NCBI GenBank assembly: GCA_013359255.1
Contig: JABWCF010000010.1
Location: 1 to 64,000, forward strand
Direction: 5' to 3'
Source of the DNA: Flavobacteriales bacterium
Lineage (GTDB): Bacteria > Bacteroidota > Bacteroidia > Flavobacteriales_E > Vicingaceae
Length of the DNA: 64,000 nt
The translations under genes and the position numbers were made by a program. Positions 1 to 8,560 of the stretch are shown here, piece after piece (position 1 is the stretch's first letter; each line of letters begins with the position of its first letter). The notes beneath the pieces are model-generated. The model was not told the DNA's origin, made no database searches, and was given only the letters and a program-made list of their open reading frames with translations.

Positions 1-193
1 GCAAAGCATAGAGCTGCGGGTGTATAACCGCTGGGGGCAGGAGGTATTTTACACCAACCAAAAAGAAACAGGCTGGGATGGCACGTTTAAAGGGCAGCCC
101 GCCCCCACAGGAGTATATGCCTACACGCTGGTAGCCACCCTGCCAAACGGAGAGGTAATAACCAAAAAAGGAAATGTTACCTTGAAAAGGTGA
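1..193 (+). CDS. T9SS type B sorting domain, C-terminal end of a secreted protein (partial)
   Basis: Open from the left edge in the frame starting at base 2, with stop TGA at 191-193; 63 codons are visible. The peptide reads IELRVYNRWGQEVFY, then GWDG, then a PTGVYAYTL stretch, ending in KKGNVTLKR. This is the pattern of the gliding-motility-associated / CHU_C C-terminal domain, which directs export through the type IX secretion system and attachment to the cell surface in Bacteroidota. The functional part of the protein lies outside the window, so the cargo is unknown. The family assignment is firm; the role of the full protein cannot be stated. Confidence 0.88.
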   Translation, partial: QSIELRVYNRWGQEVFYTNQKETGWDGTFKGQPAPTGVYAYTLVATLPNGEVITKKGNVTLKR

Positions 194-229
194 GAAATGA
201 AAGTTGAAAAAGGGAAACTCTCCATTTAC

Positions 230-342
230 CGTCATTGCGAGCGGAGTGCAACGGAGCGAAGCAATCTGTTCCTATTTACTCCGAATTAAAAAGATTGCTT
301 CGGCTCTTGCACACAAGCCTCGTCTATTGCCTCGCAATGACG
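230..342. repeat. Nested inverted repeat, 12-bp perfect ends
   Basis: CGTCATTGCGAG at 230-241 is the exact reverse complement of CTCGCAATGACG at 331-342. A second inverted pair lies inside: CGAAGCAATCT at 257-267 against AGATTGCTTCG at 292-302. The whole can fold into a long two-tier stem. Similar CATTGCGAG...GAAGCAATC palindromes are dispersed in many bacterial genomes. No open reading frame or transposase is present, so it is a non-autonomous palindromic repeat or a folded RNA. Confidence 0.85.
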
Positions 343-350
343 AAAAAAAG

Positions 351-371
351 ATGCTGAAATAAGTTCAGCAT
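351..371. repeat. Short inverted repeat 2
   Basis: ATGCTGAA at 351-358 pairs with TTCAGCAT at 364-371 around a 5-nt loop. It lies 8 bp after the first palindrome and is unrelated to it in sequence. Confidence 0.7.
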
Positions 372-397
372 GACGCAAAGCGAGAAGAAAGAAGGTT

Positions 398-418
398 ATT
401 CCGAACTTGTTTCGGAAT
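398..418. repeat. Short inverted repeat 3
   Basis: ATTCCGAA at 398-405 pairs with TTCGGAAT at 411-418 around a 5-nt loop. This is the third distinct hairpin in the run. Confidence 0.7.
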
Positions 419-448
419 CTAACTAAGCAAAGTTTTTATCATTCTCTG

Positions 449-490
449 TCACTTCGAGTAGCCCGAAGCATGAGGGCATATCGAGAAGGC
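449..490. repeat. Dispersed-type repeat 4 with short hairpin
   Basis: The stretch GTCACTTCGAGTAGCCCGAA continues to CATATCGAGAAGGC at 490. CTTCG at 452-456 pairs with CGAAG at 464-468. The wording resembles dispersed CACTTCGAG...ATCGAGAAG elements seen in other genomes, but the stem is short, so confidence is lower than for its neighbours. Confidence 0.5.
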
Positions 491-556
491 AAACTGTATA
501 GTTTTAAAAACAGTTTCTTAAGCAAGGTTTTTTCTTTTTAGCGAAAAAAAGAAAAA
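491..556. repeat. Inverted repeats 5 and 6
   Basis: AAACTGT at 491-497 pairs with ACAGTTT at 510-516. TTTTTCTTTTT at 529-539 pairs with AAAAAGAAAAA at 546-556 around a 6-nt loop. Both follow repeat 4 directly. The rest of the gap up to purF (557-711) is AT-rich and holds no gene I can support; a weak promoter-like TAATTTCG lies at 678-685. Confidence 0.55.
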
Positions 557-711
557 GATGTTTAAGTTCAGCAGGGGAATATACAAGAAATATTAAATAC
601 AAATTTTAATGCCACAAGTAAATACACGCAGCAGTAGTTGCTTTAAACACTTTAAAAATTTATTCTCAATTAAATCATAATTTCGCCTCATATTTTCTAC
701 TTCTAAATTAA

Positions 712-2610
712 ATGAGCGACCAAATTAAACACGAGTGCGGCATTGCATTAGTTCGGTTACTAAAGCCTCTCGATTATTATATAAACAAGTACGGAACGGC
801 ATTTTACGGATTAAACAAATTGTATTTGTTAATGGAAAAGCAGCACAATCGTGGGCAAGATGGGGCGGGAGTAGCTAATATAAAGTTTGATATAGAACCG
901 GGGCAACGCTATATTAGCAGATATAGGTCAAATGCGGCAAACCCCATAAAAGATATTTTTACCAGAATAAATACAAAATTTAAATCAATACATTCTAAAA
1001 ACCCCGAACTACTTAAAGATGCAAATTGGCTTAAGGCCAATGTGGGCTTTACGGGCGAACTAAGTCTTGGTCATTTACGCTATGGTACATACGGTGGCAA
1101 TAATATAGAAAATTGCCACCCTTTTTTACGTCAAAACAATTGGATGACACGTAATCTGGTAGTGGCCGGAAACTTTAACCTAACCAATGTAGAAGAGCTT
1201 TTTAGCTTGTTGGTGAGTTTGGGTCAGCACCCAAAAGAGGTTTCCGATACAGTTACTGTAATGGAAAAAATTGGACATTTTTTAGACGAAGAAAACGAAA
1301 AACTTTTTAAAGAGTATAAAAAAGCTGGTTATGCCAATGCCGAAATTTCGCACATGATTGCAAAAAACTTAGATGTGCAAAATATTCTAAAAAACGCAGC
1401 CTCCGATTTTGATGGGGGGTATGCTATGGCTGGTTTAATTGGGCATGGCGATGCATTTGTACTACGCGACCCCAATGGCATTCGCCCTGTGTTTTATTTT
1501 TTAAACGAAGAAGTAGCCGTTGTGGCAAGTGAACGCCCTGCCATACAAACGGCTTTTAATCTCAAAATAGAAGAGATTAAGGAACTAACTCCGGGTTATG
1601 CCCTTATTATTAAAAAAGATGGAAAAGTTTCGGAAAAACAAATTGTGGAACCCGGCAAAAAAACATCTTGTTCTTTTGAAAGAATCTATTTTTCGAGAGG
1701 AAGCGATAAAGATATCTACGAAGAAAGAAAAAATTTAGGACGAAATGTTTGTGCAGAAGTATTAAAAGCCATAAAAAATGATGTAAAAAACAGCGTTTTC
1801 TCATTTATTCCAAATACAGCCGAGGTGGCTTTTTATGGCATGATTAAAGGCTTGGAGGCGTACTTAAACGAAGTAAAATTAAAAAAAATTATTGCTCTTG
1901 GCCCAAATCCAAACGAAGAAAAAATAAAAGAAATTTTAGCCAAGCGAGCCCGCGTAGAAAAAATTGCTATCAAAGATGCCAAACTCCGAACCTTTATTTC
2001 GCAAGATGACGGACGAAACGAAATGGTTTCGCATGTGTACGATATTACCTACGGTACCGTTAAAGAAACCGATAATTTGGTTATTCTCGATGATTCTATA
2101 GTTAGGGGAACTACTTTAAAAGAAAGTATTTTAAAAATATTAGACAGATTAGGCCCCAAAAAAATAGTGGTGGTTTCTTCTGCACCACAAATACGCTACC
2201 CCGATTGTTATGGAATCGATATGGCCAAATTGGGCGATTTTATTGCGTTTCAGGCAGCAATAGAATTATTAAAGCAAAACGGAAAACAAGAACAAATTGA
2301 TTTAGTGTACAAAAAGTGTAAAGACCAACAGCATCTTCCAAAAGAACAAGTAAAAAATTATGTGAAAGAAATTTATGCCCCATTCACAGCCACCGAAATT
2401 TCAAAAAAAGTATCGGAATTGCTTACTCCAAAAGAAATGAATGCAGAAGTAGAAATTATTTTTCAAACCATTGAAGGGTTACATGCCGCCTGTCCTAATC
2501 ATATCGGAGACTGGTATTTTACAGGAAATTATCCAACATCTGGAGGAAATAAGGTAGTGAACACTTCTTTTATAAATTATATAGAAGGCCGAAATCAAAG
2601 AGCATATTAA
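712..2610 (+). CDS. purF: Amidophosphoribosyltransferase, long Bacteroidota form
   Basis: Predicted glutamine PRPP amidotransferase, which makes 5-phosphoribosylamine in the first committed step of purine synthesis. It has 632 residues against about 500 for E. coli PurF. The first eight residues form a likely propeptide before Cys9 (HECGIA), which would become the N-terminal nucleophile after cleavage. The glutaminase motif QHNRGQDGAG is at residues 44-53, and the phosphoribosyltransferase PRPP loop VILDDSIVRGTT starts near residue 458. The extra length is spread through the protein, with a distinctive C-terminus containing HAACPNHIGDWYF. tyrS follows 21 bp later, probably in the same transcript. 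The start is the only Met that keeps the propeptide short. A second PurF elsewhere in the genome cannot be excluded. Confidence 0.88.
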   Translation: MSDQIKHECGIALVRLLKPLDYYINKYGTAFYGLNKLYLLMEKQHNRGQDGAGVANIKFDIEPGQRYISRYRSNAANPIKDIFTRINTKFKSIHSKNPELLKDANWLKANVGFTGELSLGHLRYGTYGGNNIENCHPFLRQNNWMTRNLVVAGNFNLTNVEELFSLLVSLGQHPKEVSDTVTVMEKIGHFLDEENEKLFKEYKKAGYANAEISHMIAKNLDVQNILKNAASDFDGGYAMAGLIGHGDAFVLRDPNGIRPVFYFLNEEVAVVASERPAIQTAFNLKIEEIKELTPGYALIIKKDGKVSEKQIVEPGKKTSCSFERIYFSRGSDKDIYEERKNLGRNVCAEVLKAIKNDVKNSVFSFIPNTAEVAFYGMIKGLEAYLNEVKLKKIIALGPNPNEEKIKEILAKRARVEKIAIKDAKLRTFISQDDGRNEMVSHVYDITYGTVKETDNLVILDDSIVRGTTLKESILKILDRLGPKKIVVVSSAPQIRYPDCYGIDMAKLGDFIAFQAAIELLKQNGKQEQIDLVYKKCKDQQHLPKEQVKNYVKEIYAPFTATEISKKVSELLTPKEMNAEVEIIFQTIEGLHAACPNHIGDWYFTGNYPTSGGNKVVNTSFINYIEGRNQRAY

Positions 2611-2631
2611 ATTTGTTTTAAAAACAACCAA

Positions 2632-3915
2632 ATGAATTTTATTGAAGAACTGAAATGGCGTGGTATGTTACACGATGTAATGCCGGGTACAGAAGAATTG
2701 CTCTCAAAAGAAATAGTAAGTGGGTATATAGGTTTCGACCCCACGGCCGACTCGCTGGGTGTGGGCAATTTAGTACAGGTAATGACTTTGTTGCATTTTC
2801 AGCGGGCCGGACATAAGCCCATAGCCTTAGTAGGTGGTGCTACAGGTATGGTGGGCGACCCTTCAGGAAAAAGTGCCGAACGGAATTTATTAGACGAAAA
2901 TACCCTGCAACGTAATTTGCATTGCCAACAAAAACAACTCGAACAATTTTTAGATTTTAACTGTGGTAAAAATTCGGCCGAAATAGTAAACAATTACGAA
3001 TGGTTTAAAAACATCAGTTTCCTCGAATTTATACGCGATGTGGGTAAACATATTACCGTAAACTACATGATGGCAAAAGACTCGGTAAAACGTAGAATTA
3101 GCGGAGAAGAACGCGAAGGAATGTCATTTACCGAGTTTGCCTATCAATTAGTACAAGGCTATGATTTTTACCACTTATGGAAACACAAAGGTGTAAAACT
3201 ACAAATGGGCGGCTCGGACCAATGGGGCAACATTACTACCGGAACCGAACTGATTCGAAGAAAAGAAAGTGGAGAAGCCTTTGCTCTTACCACCCCGCTT
3301 ATTAAAAAAGCCGATGGAACCAAATTTGGCAAAACCGAAAAAGGAAATGTATGGCTCGATGCCAATAAAACGTCACCTTACAAATTTTACCAGTTTTGGC
3401 TTAATAGCAGCGATGCTGATGTAGAAAACTACATTCGCATTTTCTCAGTTAAAACCAAAGGAGAAATAGAACACATAGAAAACGAACATAAAAAAGCACC
3501 CAATCTAAGAATTTTGCAAAAGGCATTGGCCGAAGAAATCACCCAACGTGTACACTCTGCCGATGCACTGAAAAGGGCTCAAATAACTTCTGAAATTCTT
3601 TTTGGCAACTCATTTGAGGAGTTCAAAAAACTTACTTCCGAAGAAATTGAAGGAGCCTTTGATGAAGAGGATATTTTTTCTTTCCCTAAAGACAGCCTTC
3701 AGAACGGAATAAGCGGAGTAATTCTATTAGCCGAAAAAGCAAATATATTCCCCTCTAAAAGTGAAGCCCGAAAACTGATTCAAGGAAACGGAGTAAGTAT
3801 AAACAAAGAAAAAATACATCTCGAAAAAAATATTTTCGAATCCGATTTGCTCAACAGCAAATATTTGCTGGTTCAAAAAGGTAAGAAAAACTATTATCTT
3901 CTGAAATTTATATAA
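2632..3915 (+). CDS. tyrS: Tyrosyl-tRNA synthetase
   Basis: A class I synthetase of 427 residues that charges tRNA-Tyr. The N-terminal GFDPTADSL (34-42) leads into the HIGH position. Here it reads GVGN (43-46), so both histidines of HIGH are replaced. Tyrosine-pocket residues [10 protein letters not shown] are at 191-200 and the second signature reads KFGKT at 231-235. A C-terminal S4-like RNA-binding domain covers about 355-427 ([16 protein letters not shown]). Length and domain order are normal for TyrRS. It lies 21 bp after purF and 4 bp before the next gene. The altered HIGH sits in an otherwise intact gene and is not a frameshift. Confidence 0.95.
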   Translation: MNFIEELKWRGMLHDVMPGTEELLSKEIVSGYIGFDPTADSLGVGNLVQVMTLLHFQRAGHKPIALVGGATGMVGDPSGKSAERNLLDENTLQRNLHCQQKQLEQFLDFNCGKNSAEIVNNYEWFKNISFLEFIRDVGKHITVNYMMAKDSVKRRISGEEREGMSFTEFAYQLVQGYDFYHLWKHKGVKLQMGGSDQWGNITTGTELIRRKESGEAFALTTPLIKKADGTKFGKTEKGNVWLDANKTSPYKFYQFWLNSSDADVENYIRIFSVKTKGEIEHIENEHKKAPNLRILQKALAEEITQRVHSADALKRAQITSEILFGNSFEEFKKLTSEEIEGAFDEEDIFSFPKDSLQNGISGVILLAEKANIFPSKSEARKLIQGNGVSINKEKIHLEKNIFESDLLNSKYLLVQKGKKNYYLLKFI

Positions 3916-3919
3916 TACC

Positions 3920-4600
3920 ATGCGTATTGTTTGGGCTTGTTGTTTCATTTGTAGCTCTTTTTTTTTGAGTGCACAAGAAAAAATAGCAGACGATAATTTT
4001 AACGATTCAACGATTAGAATATTAATAGTGCCTTACAGTAGAATAGAATTTCATACCGAGTTTTCTATTGAGGATATAGCCGAAATAAATACAACCGTAA
4101 GTGATAGTATTTATACCATTTACCGCAATGCATTGCTTCATGTATTGCTCAACAGTTCTTTAAAAAATATCGAGTTCATTCTGCCATCAGAAAACGATGA
4201 AAAAATTGTGCGAATGGCTGTTAAATATAACTATTCCAATAAACCTCAAAGGCATTATATGGCCAACTTATCGGCTGTAGATAAAAATAAATTTGCAGCT
4301 CTGCTCGGCAAGTATCAGGCACAAAAGGTGTTATTTATTAATTGGTATAAAATAGAAAAAACATATCAAAATAATTTAAGCGGTTCAGGAAAGGCTCGTA
4401 AACCTTTTGCGGAGCATTACATAGACTTTGATGTGGTGGATAAAGATAAAACCATTCTGTTTTGTGAAGGTAAATTTTATTTTAAATCCGAAAAACGTAA
4501 TGCAGAAATAATCGGATTTAAAAATTTAAGAATCAAAGAAGTTAAAAACAATTACCAGGTTCTTCCTTTATTTATTTACAAAAGGCTTAAAACAAAATAA
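3920..4600 (+). CDS. Secreted protein of unknown function
   Basis: 226 residues. The N-terminus MRIVWACCFICSSFFLSAQ is a signal peptide with a probable cleavage after SAQ. The remainder is soluble and mixed, with no motif I recognise. Tracts such as RILIVPYSRIEFHTEF and KVLFINWYKIEK suggest a beta-rich periplasmic or exported protein. It starts 4 bp after the tyrS stop and ends at a strong hairpin terminator, so it is probably the last gene of a purF-tyrS transcript. The family is not recognised; an exported-protein annotation is as far as the sequence allows. Confidence 0.7.
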   Translation: MRIVWACCFICSSFFLSAQEKIADDNFNDSTIRILIVPYSRIEFHTEFSIEDIAEINTTVSDSIYTIYRNALLHVLLNSSLKNIEFILPSENDEKIVRMAVKYNYSNKPQRHYMANLSAVDKNKFAALLGKYQAQKVLFINWYKIEKTYQNNLSGSGKARKPFAEHYIDFDVVDKDKTILFCEGKFYFKSEKRNAEIIGFKNLRIKEVKNNYQVLPLFIYKRLKTK

Positions 4601-4631
4601 AAACCCTGCTGTTTGGCAGGGTTTTTATTTT
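4601..4631. terminator. Bidirectional intrinsic terminator
   Basis: AAACCCTGC at 4601-4609 pairs perfectly with GCAGGGTTT at 4616-4624 around a 6-nt loop and runs into TTATTTTG. It starts right after the stop of the rightward secreted protein and lies 22 bp beyond the end of the leftward lipoprotein, so it can serve both. Confidence 0.88.
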
Positions 4632-4652
4632 GTTAGGTAATGAAAAAACAGA

Positions 4653-5189
4653 TTACACTTTTCTTCCACCCACAGTGCGTGCTTGTTTCTTAAATTTCTT
4701 CACTTTTTTCATTTGTATAATTACGTAGGTAGCAGCCGAACCGGGTTGAGCATAATACACGCGACCTCCATAATCTAATTTTCCTCGGCCATCTTTCCAC
4801 TCGGAAGCCATTAAAGAATAACGACCTCTTCCGGTAGCATCACCAAACACTATAAATTTATCATCAGTTTCAAAGCTAACCGCAATTTTGTTTCCATCTA
4901 AAATATCTACACAAACCCCGGGAGTTCCTTTTTTTATGAGCACTTGCTCCACACTTGCCGAACTGGAAATAACCAACTTTCCGGTTTTATCGGTATTTTT
5001 TTCTTCGGCTGTTTGTTCGCCTCGTTGCAACAGAATATCGTTCGAAACAAAAAATTGCAGTTTTTTAATTTCATCTGTTTTAAGATTGTACTGGTCGCGT
5101 ACGGAGTTGCTGTAAGGAACCTTTGGTGCGCAAGAAACCATAAGCATTACTGCGACAATAGTTGAGAGTAGAGCAAGATTTTTTTTCAT
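4653..5189 (-). CDS. Lipoprotein of unknown function
   Basis: 178 residues from the chosen ATG at 5189. A longer frame reaches 5246, but that start would fall inside the promoter box at 5244-5251. Starting at MKKNLALLSTIVAV gives a classic lipoprotein signal with lipobox LMVSC (Cys20). The mature part has a basic C-terminus (MKKVKKFKKQAR) and a GGRVYYAQPGSAATYV stretch. No known domain was recognised. It stands alone between the terminator at 4601-4631 and its own promoter. Probable location is the inner leaflet of the outer membrane or the periplasm. Confidence 0.75.
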   Translation of the reverse strand: MKKNLALLSTIVAVMLMVSCAPKVPYSNSVRDQYNLKTDEIKKLQFFVSNDILLQRGEQTAEEKNTDKTGKLVISSSASVEQVLIKKGTPGVCVDILDGNKIAVSFETDDKFIVFGDATGRGRYSLMASEWKDGRGKLDYGGRVYYAQPGSAATYVIIQMKKVKKFKKQARTVGGRKV

Positions 5190-5243
5190 AAGAGTTTTTT
5201 TTAAACGGTATATATTCATCAATAATTGTTCCAAACTAGGGTG

Positions 5244-5275
5244 CAAATTTACATTAATTCATCAATAAATTGCAA
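5244..5275 (-). promoter_or_regulatory. Bacteroidota-type promoter for the lipoprotein gene
   Basis: Read on the minus strand, a TAAATTTG box (plus-strand 5244-5251) fits the -7 consensus TAnnTTTG. A GTTG element (5272-5275) lies about 20 bp upstream. The box overlaps the end of the preceding leftward gene (stop at 5254) and leaves a leader of about 50 nt before the ATG at 5189. Confidence 0.6.
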
Positions 5276-6243
5276 CCACGAATATCGCTGTGGTCAAAAC
5301 GGCCTAATACCTCAAATTTTTCGTTTCCCAAGTCTTTACCTAAGTCTTGTGTGGCAATAAAACTACAAGAGTGGTAGTTGGCTAGGTCTATTACATTAAT
5401 TCCTCCTATTTTATTGGTTTGGCCAATCCAAAGAGGGTCGTTCATTTCGCGTATTAAAATTTTCATCCACGGAGGGGTAGCAAAAATTCCGTTTCCGGGG
5501 GAGTATGCTTGAGATAAGAGTTCGGTCATGCCGTATTCCGAATGAATATTTTTTTGTTGAAATGCCAGTGTCAGTAAATGATGCAGTTCTTCTCGCGTTA
5601 TTTCTTCTTGTCTTCCTTTCATTCCTCCGGTTTCCATAATAATAGTATTATTTAGGGGCATGGGGTATTGTTTTGCAAAATCGAGTAGGGCAAAAGAAAC
5701 ACCAATCAGTAGCGTTTTCTGTTGGCGGTTTTCTAACATGCGTAATGTGTTGGACAGTGAATGGAAATCGTTTTTGTAAAAACCACTTTGTGGGTGTTTA
5801 CTTCGTTTCATTAGTTTATCGACCATGTAAACTAACGAAGAATTATTTCTTTCAAGATAAGAGGGTAATAAGGCCAAAATGCAATAATCTTGGGGGTTCC
5901 CGTAGAAAAGTTGAAAGGTATTAGCAAAACTATTTTCGTAAACCGAAAGGTCTTTAACGTGATGGAAAGAAGGGGTAGTTCCGGTTGTTCCACTACTACC
6001 AAAAACAATTTGAGCTTCCGTTTTTTCGGAAATCACTCGGTGGGTTTTAAAAAATTCAATGGGTAAAAATGGAATTTCATTCAGAGAAGATACTGATGAT
6101 GGGGTTTTGTTTATTGAATTACAGAATTGATGGTAAATGGAAATGTGTTGATACTGAAAATGAAAAACATCAAATACTATTTTTTCAAAAAGTGTTACTT
6201 TATCTAGAGAAAAAATATCCGGAAACTTAGTGTTCAAGTGCAT
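5254..6243 (-). CDS. LuxE/PaaK-family acyl-activating protein
   Basis: 329 residues. The segment QIVFGSSGTTGTTPSFHH, near residue 80, is the Ser/Thr/Gly-rich phosphate-binding signature of the adenylate-forming superfamily as seen in LuxE-type acyl-protein synthetases. Further family-like blocks are METGGMKGRQEEITREEL and SEYGMTELLSQAYS, the latter resembling the YGxTE motif of adenylate-forming enzymes. It probably activates a carboxylic acid as an acyl-adenylate; substrate unknown. It is divergent from the lipoprotein at 6269 with only 25 bp between the starts. It may instead act as an acyltransferase, as homologues are often annotated. Confidence 0.75.
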   Translation of the reverse strand: MHLNTKFPDIFSLDKVTLFEKIVFDVFHFQYQHISIYHQFCNSINKTPSSVSSLNEIPFLPIEFFKTHRVISEKTEAQIVFGSSGTTGTTPSFHHVKDLSVYENSFANTFQLFYGNPQDYCILALLPSYLERNNSSLVYMVDKLMKRSKHPQSGFYKNDFHSLSNTLRMLENRQQKTLLIGVSFALLDFAKQYPMPLNNTIIMETGGMKGRQEEITREELHHLLTLAFQQKNIHSEYGMTELLSQAYSPGNGIFATPPWMKILIREMNDPLWIGQTNKIGGINVIDLANYHSCSFIATQDLGKDLGNEKFEVLGRFDHSDIRGCNLLMN

Positions 6244-6268
6244 TTAAATTATTTCGTAATTTAGCGAA

Positions 6269-6766
6269 GTGAGTCGTTTATCAAAAATACAATTAATTGC
6301 ATTGTTTGGAGTATTACTGTTTACTTCGTGCCGAAAAAAGCCAAAGTATCCTGATACTCCGGTTATTTCTTTTAAATCATTTCAGGTGTATCAAAATGGA
6401 GAGGGAGCAAGGCTTACCATAGAATTTACCGATGGAAACGGAGATATTGGTTTAAAACAGAGTGATACGCTAGCCCCTTATTCTTCTGGTAGCAAATATT
6501 ATTATAATCTTTATCTGGAATATTACGAGCAGGTAAATGGTGAAATGAAAAAAATAGATTTAATGATTCCATTTTATTATCGTACACCATACATAGAGCA
6601 GGAGGGAAAAGATAAATCTATGAAAGGAGAGTTGGCTGTGGATATTGTACCCTATTACTACGATTTTTCTTCGCCCAGAGATACTTTTGAATACTCCATT
6701 CAGATTGTTGACAGGGCTTTAAACGAAAGCAATGTGGTTTATACGGGTAAGATACTTAAGCCGTAA
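6269..6766 (+). CDS. Lipoprotein of unknown function
   Basis: 165 residues with a GTG start at 6269. The N-terminus MSRLSKIQLIALFGVLLFTSC carries a lipobox LFTSC. The mature domain begins with a Pro/Lys-rich linker and contains LTIEFTDGNGDIG near residue 45 and a closing IQIVDRALNESNVVYTG block. This looks like an Ig-like or cadherin-like beta-sandwich with an acidic loop, but no family is certain. The only possible promoter-like sequence, TAATTTAG at 6257-6264, is four bases before the GTG. The downstream neighbour is convergent and one base away. Confidence 0.7.
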   Translation: MSRLSKIQLIALFGVLLFTSCRKKPKYPDTPVISFKSFQVYQNGEGARLTIEFTDGNGDIGLKQSDTLAPYSSGSKYYYNLYLEYYEQVNGEMKKIDLMIPFYYRTPYIEQEGKDKSMKGELAVDIVPYYYDFSSPRDTFEYSIQIVDRALNESNVVYTGKILKP

Positions 6767-6767
6767 T

Positions 6768-8030
6768 TTATTTTTCTTTTTGTAAGCGTTTGTAATAAAA
6801 GAGCAGGGGTAATGTCCACGCAAATACTACTATTCCGCAAATAAAATAAGCCCAGGTAATATTAGAACCACTCGCAAAAAAAGGCATTGAAAAAATAAGT
6901 ATCAGCAATAAACGAAACAATACATTTATAGCTTGAAAAACACTGCCGGCTCTTCCGATAATATGGTTGGGTATGTGGTGAAATAAATAGGTAATGCGTA
7001 GTATACGTGTACCTGCATTCGTTAAGCCTAACACAATACTTGTTATAAACAACACATATGTTGCTTTTGTTAAGCTGCACCAAACGTAAACAAATACAGT
7101 TAAAAGCATTAAAAAAATAATGGCTTTTAACGTATGCTTGGCATGTAATAATCGGTTTATCCATATACCTGCTGCCAGTGCCCCAATTGCATATATCATT
7201 TCGGTTGAGGCATAAATTTCACCCCCTTCTTTAAGGTGGTTAGCAATATATATGGGAACCAGTTGGTGTACAGTTACCAGCAAAACCAAAAAAATAACAT
7301 ACGAGGCATTCCCGAATAAAAATAAAAGAGGATTTTCTTTTAAAAATAAAAATCCTTCTTTTAGTCTTGCCAAAACATTTCCTGAACTTTTATACACGTC
7401 TTCAATAGGTTTGTATTTAATAAGTAAAACCAAAAAGAAGGATAAGCAGTAGGTTAATCCGTCTAATAAAAATATTTCGTGTAAACTCCAAGGTTCAATG
7501 GTGAACTCTGAAATAAAAGAGATTTTTCCGAAGGTAGAATTTGATATGCCCCCTAAAAGCAAAGCGGCAGCTCCACCTGATAAAACACTAACGGTTTGGT
7601 GGTTTACTTCTAGAAAAGAGTTAATTCGTCCGTAATTTTTTTTTTCGCTTATTTCCTGTCCAAAAGCGTATAGTGTAGGAAAATGGATATTATAATTTAG
7701 AATGGTATAGGTAAAAACCAATGCCGCTAAGTATACAGGAATGTTGCCTGTAATAAAACCTACCAGAGAAACACCTATTAAAACGATGGCTCCGGAAATG
7801 CAAAGGGCTAAAAAAATATTTTTTCGGGGGTATTTGTCAATCAGTGTTCCTGCATATAATCCCCAAAACAAAGTTAGTGCGGTGGTAATAGCGTATATTA
7901 ACCCAAATAACGAACTTTGTTGTAGCACATCAGTAAAGTACCATGGTATAGAAATCATGCTGATGCCTTGTGCAAAACCCGAAACACTGTTGGCTAACAA
8001 TAAAAGATATAGTGCGGTTTTATTTTGCAT
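6768..8030 (-). CDS. MFS transporter
   Basis: 420 residues, with about 12 hydrophobic helices separated by short loops, including the loop after helix 2 GTLIDKYPRKN (about residues 61-71), a version of the MFS signature between helices 2 and 3. Inner-membrane secondary transporter; it resembles the efflux-like group annotated as MFS_3. The substrate cannot be told. It ends one base from the lipoprotein gene and diverges from recX with 26 bp between starts. Confidence 0.85.
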   Translation of the reverse strand: MQNKTALYLLLLANSVSGFAQGISMISIPWYFTDVLQQSSLFGLIYAITTALTLFWGLYAGTLIDKYPRKNIFLALCISGAIVLIGVSLVGFITGNIPVYLAALVFTYTILNYNIHFPTLYAFGQEISEKKNYGRINSFLEVNHQTVSVLSGGAAALLLGGISNSTFGKISFISEFTIEPWSLHEIFLLDGLTYCLSFFLVLLIKYKPIEDVYKSSGNVLARLKEGFLFLKENPLLFLFGNASYVIFLVLLVTVHQLVPIYIANHLKEGGEIYASTEMIYAIGALAAGIWINRLLHAKHTLKAIIFLMLLTVFVYVWCSLTKATYVLFITSIVLGLTNAGTRILRITYLFHHIPNHIIGRAGSVFQAINVLFRLLLILIFSMPFFASGSNITWAYFICGIVVFAWTLPLLFYYKRLQKEK

Positions 8031-8056
8031 AAGGAGGCCGTAAAATTAGGAAGTGT

Positions 8057-8560
8057 ATGCATAGGAAAAGAGTTCAGGAAAAATATTATAGCTACGAGCA
8101 AATACTAAATAAAGCCATGAAATATTGTGCCCGCTACGAAAGTTCGGAATGGCAAGTATTAAATAAAATGATGCAATGGGGTTCTCTTCCTATAGACAGA
8201 GAAAGAATAATAAAGATATTAAAAGAACAACGTTTTGTAGATGATGTGCGTTTTGCAGAAGCCTTTGTAAAAGACAAACTAAAGTTTAAAGGGTGGGGAA
8301 AGAAAAAAATTCAGGCACATCTACAAGCTAAGGGGGTAAGCAAATCAATTATTCTTTCTGCATTAAATAATTTAGATGATATCGAATATGTACAGAAAGC
8401 AATGGATTTAGCTAAAAGAAAATTAGAATTGCTAAAAAAAGAAAAAGACGCATCCACTAAAAAAGCTAAATTGTTTCGTTATCTGCTTCAAAAAGGTTTT
8501 GGTGCGGAGCTTGCGTATCAATGCTTAGAACAGCTTACTGCATTAAAAAACGAGCGGTAG
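8057..8560 (+). CDS. recX: RecX-family regulatory protein
   Basis: 167 residues, built of three-helix repeats as in RecX, which binds RecA filaments and limits recombination. Typical blocks are QRFVDDVRFAEAFVKDKLKFKGWGKKKIQAHLQAKGV (about residues 55-90, cited here only by its key residues VDD, FAEAFV, WGKKKI) and a C-terminal LFRYLLQKGF. recA is not in the window, so RecX is not co-transcribed with it. The last 26 bp overlap the end of the convergent lysC gene. Confidence 0.85.
   Translation: MHRKRVQEKYYSYEQILNKAMKYCARYESSEWQVLNKMMQWGSLPIDRERIIKILKEQRFVDDVRFAEAFVKDKLKFKGWGKKKIQAHLQAKGVSKSIILSALNNLDDIEYVQKAMDLAKRKLELLKKEKDASTKKAKLFRYLLQKGFGAELAYQCLEQLTALKNER

Noticed and set aside
230..556. 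Inverted repeats as insertion-sequence ends
   Set aside because: There is no transposase frame or target duplication, and the spacing is too small for an IS.
2750..2780. Frameshift or sequencing error at the altered HIGH motif of tyrS
   Set aside because: The frame is open and well matched to TyrRS on both sides of the motif.
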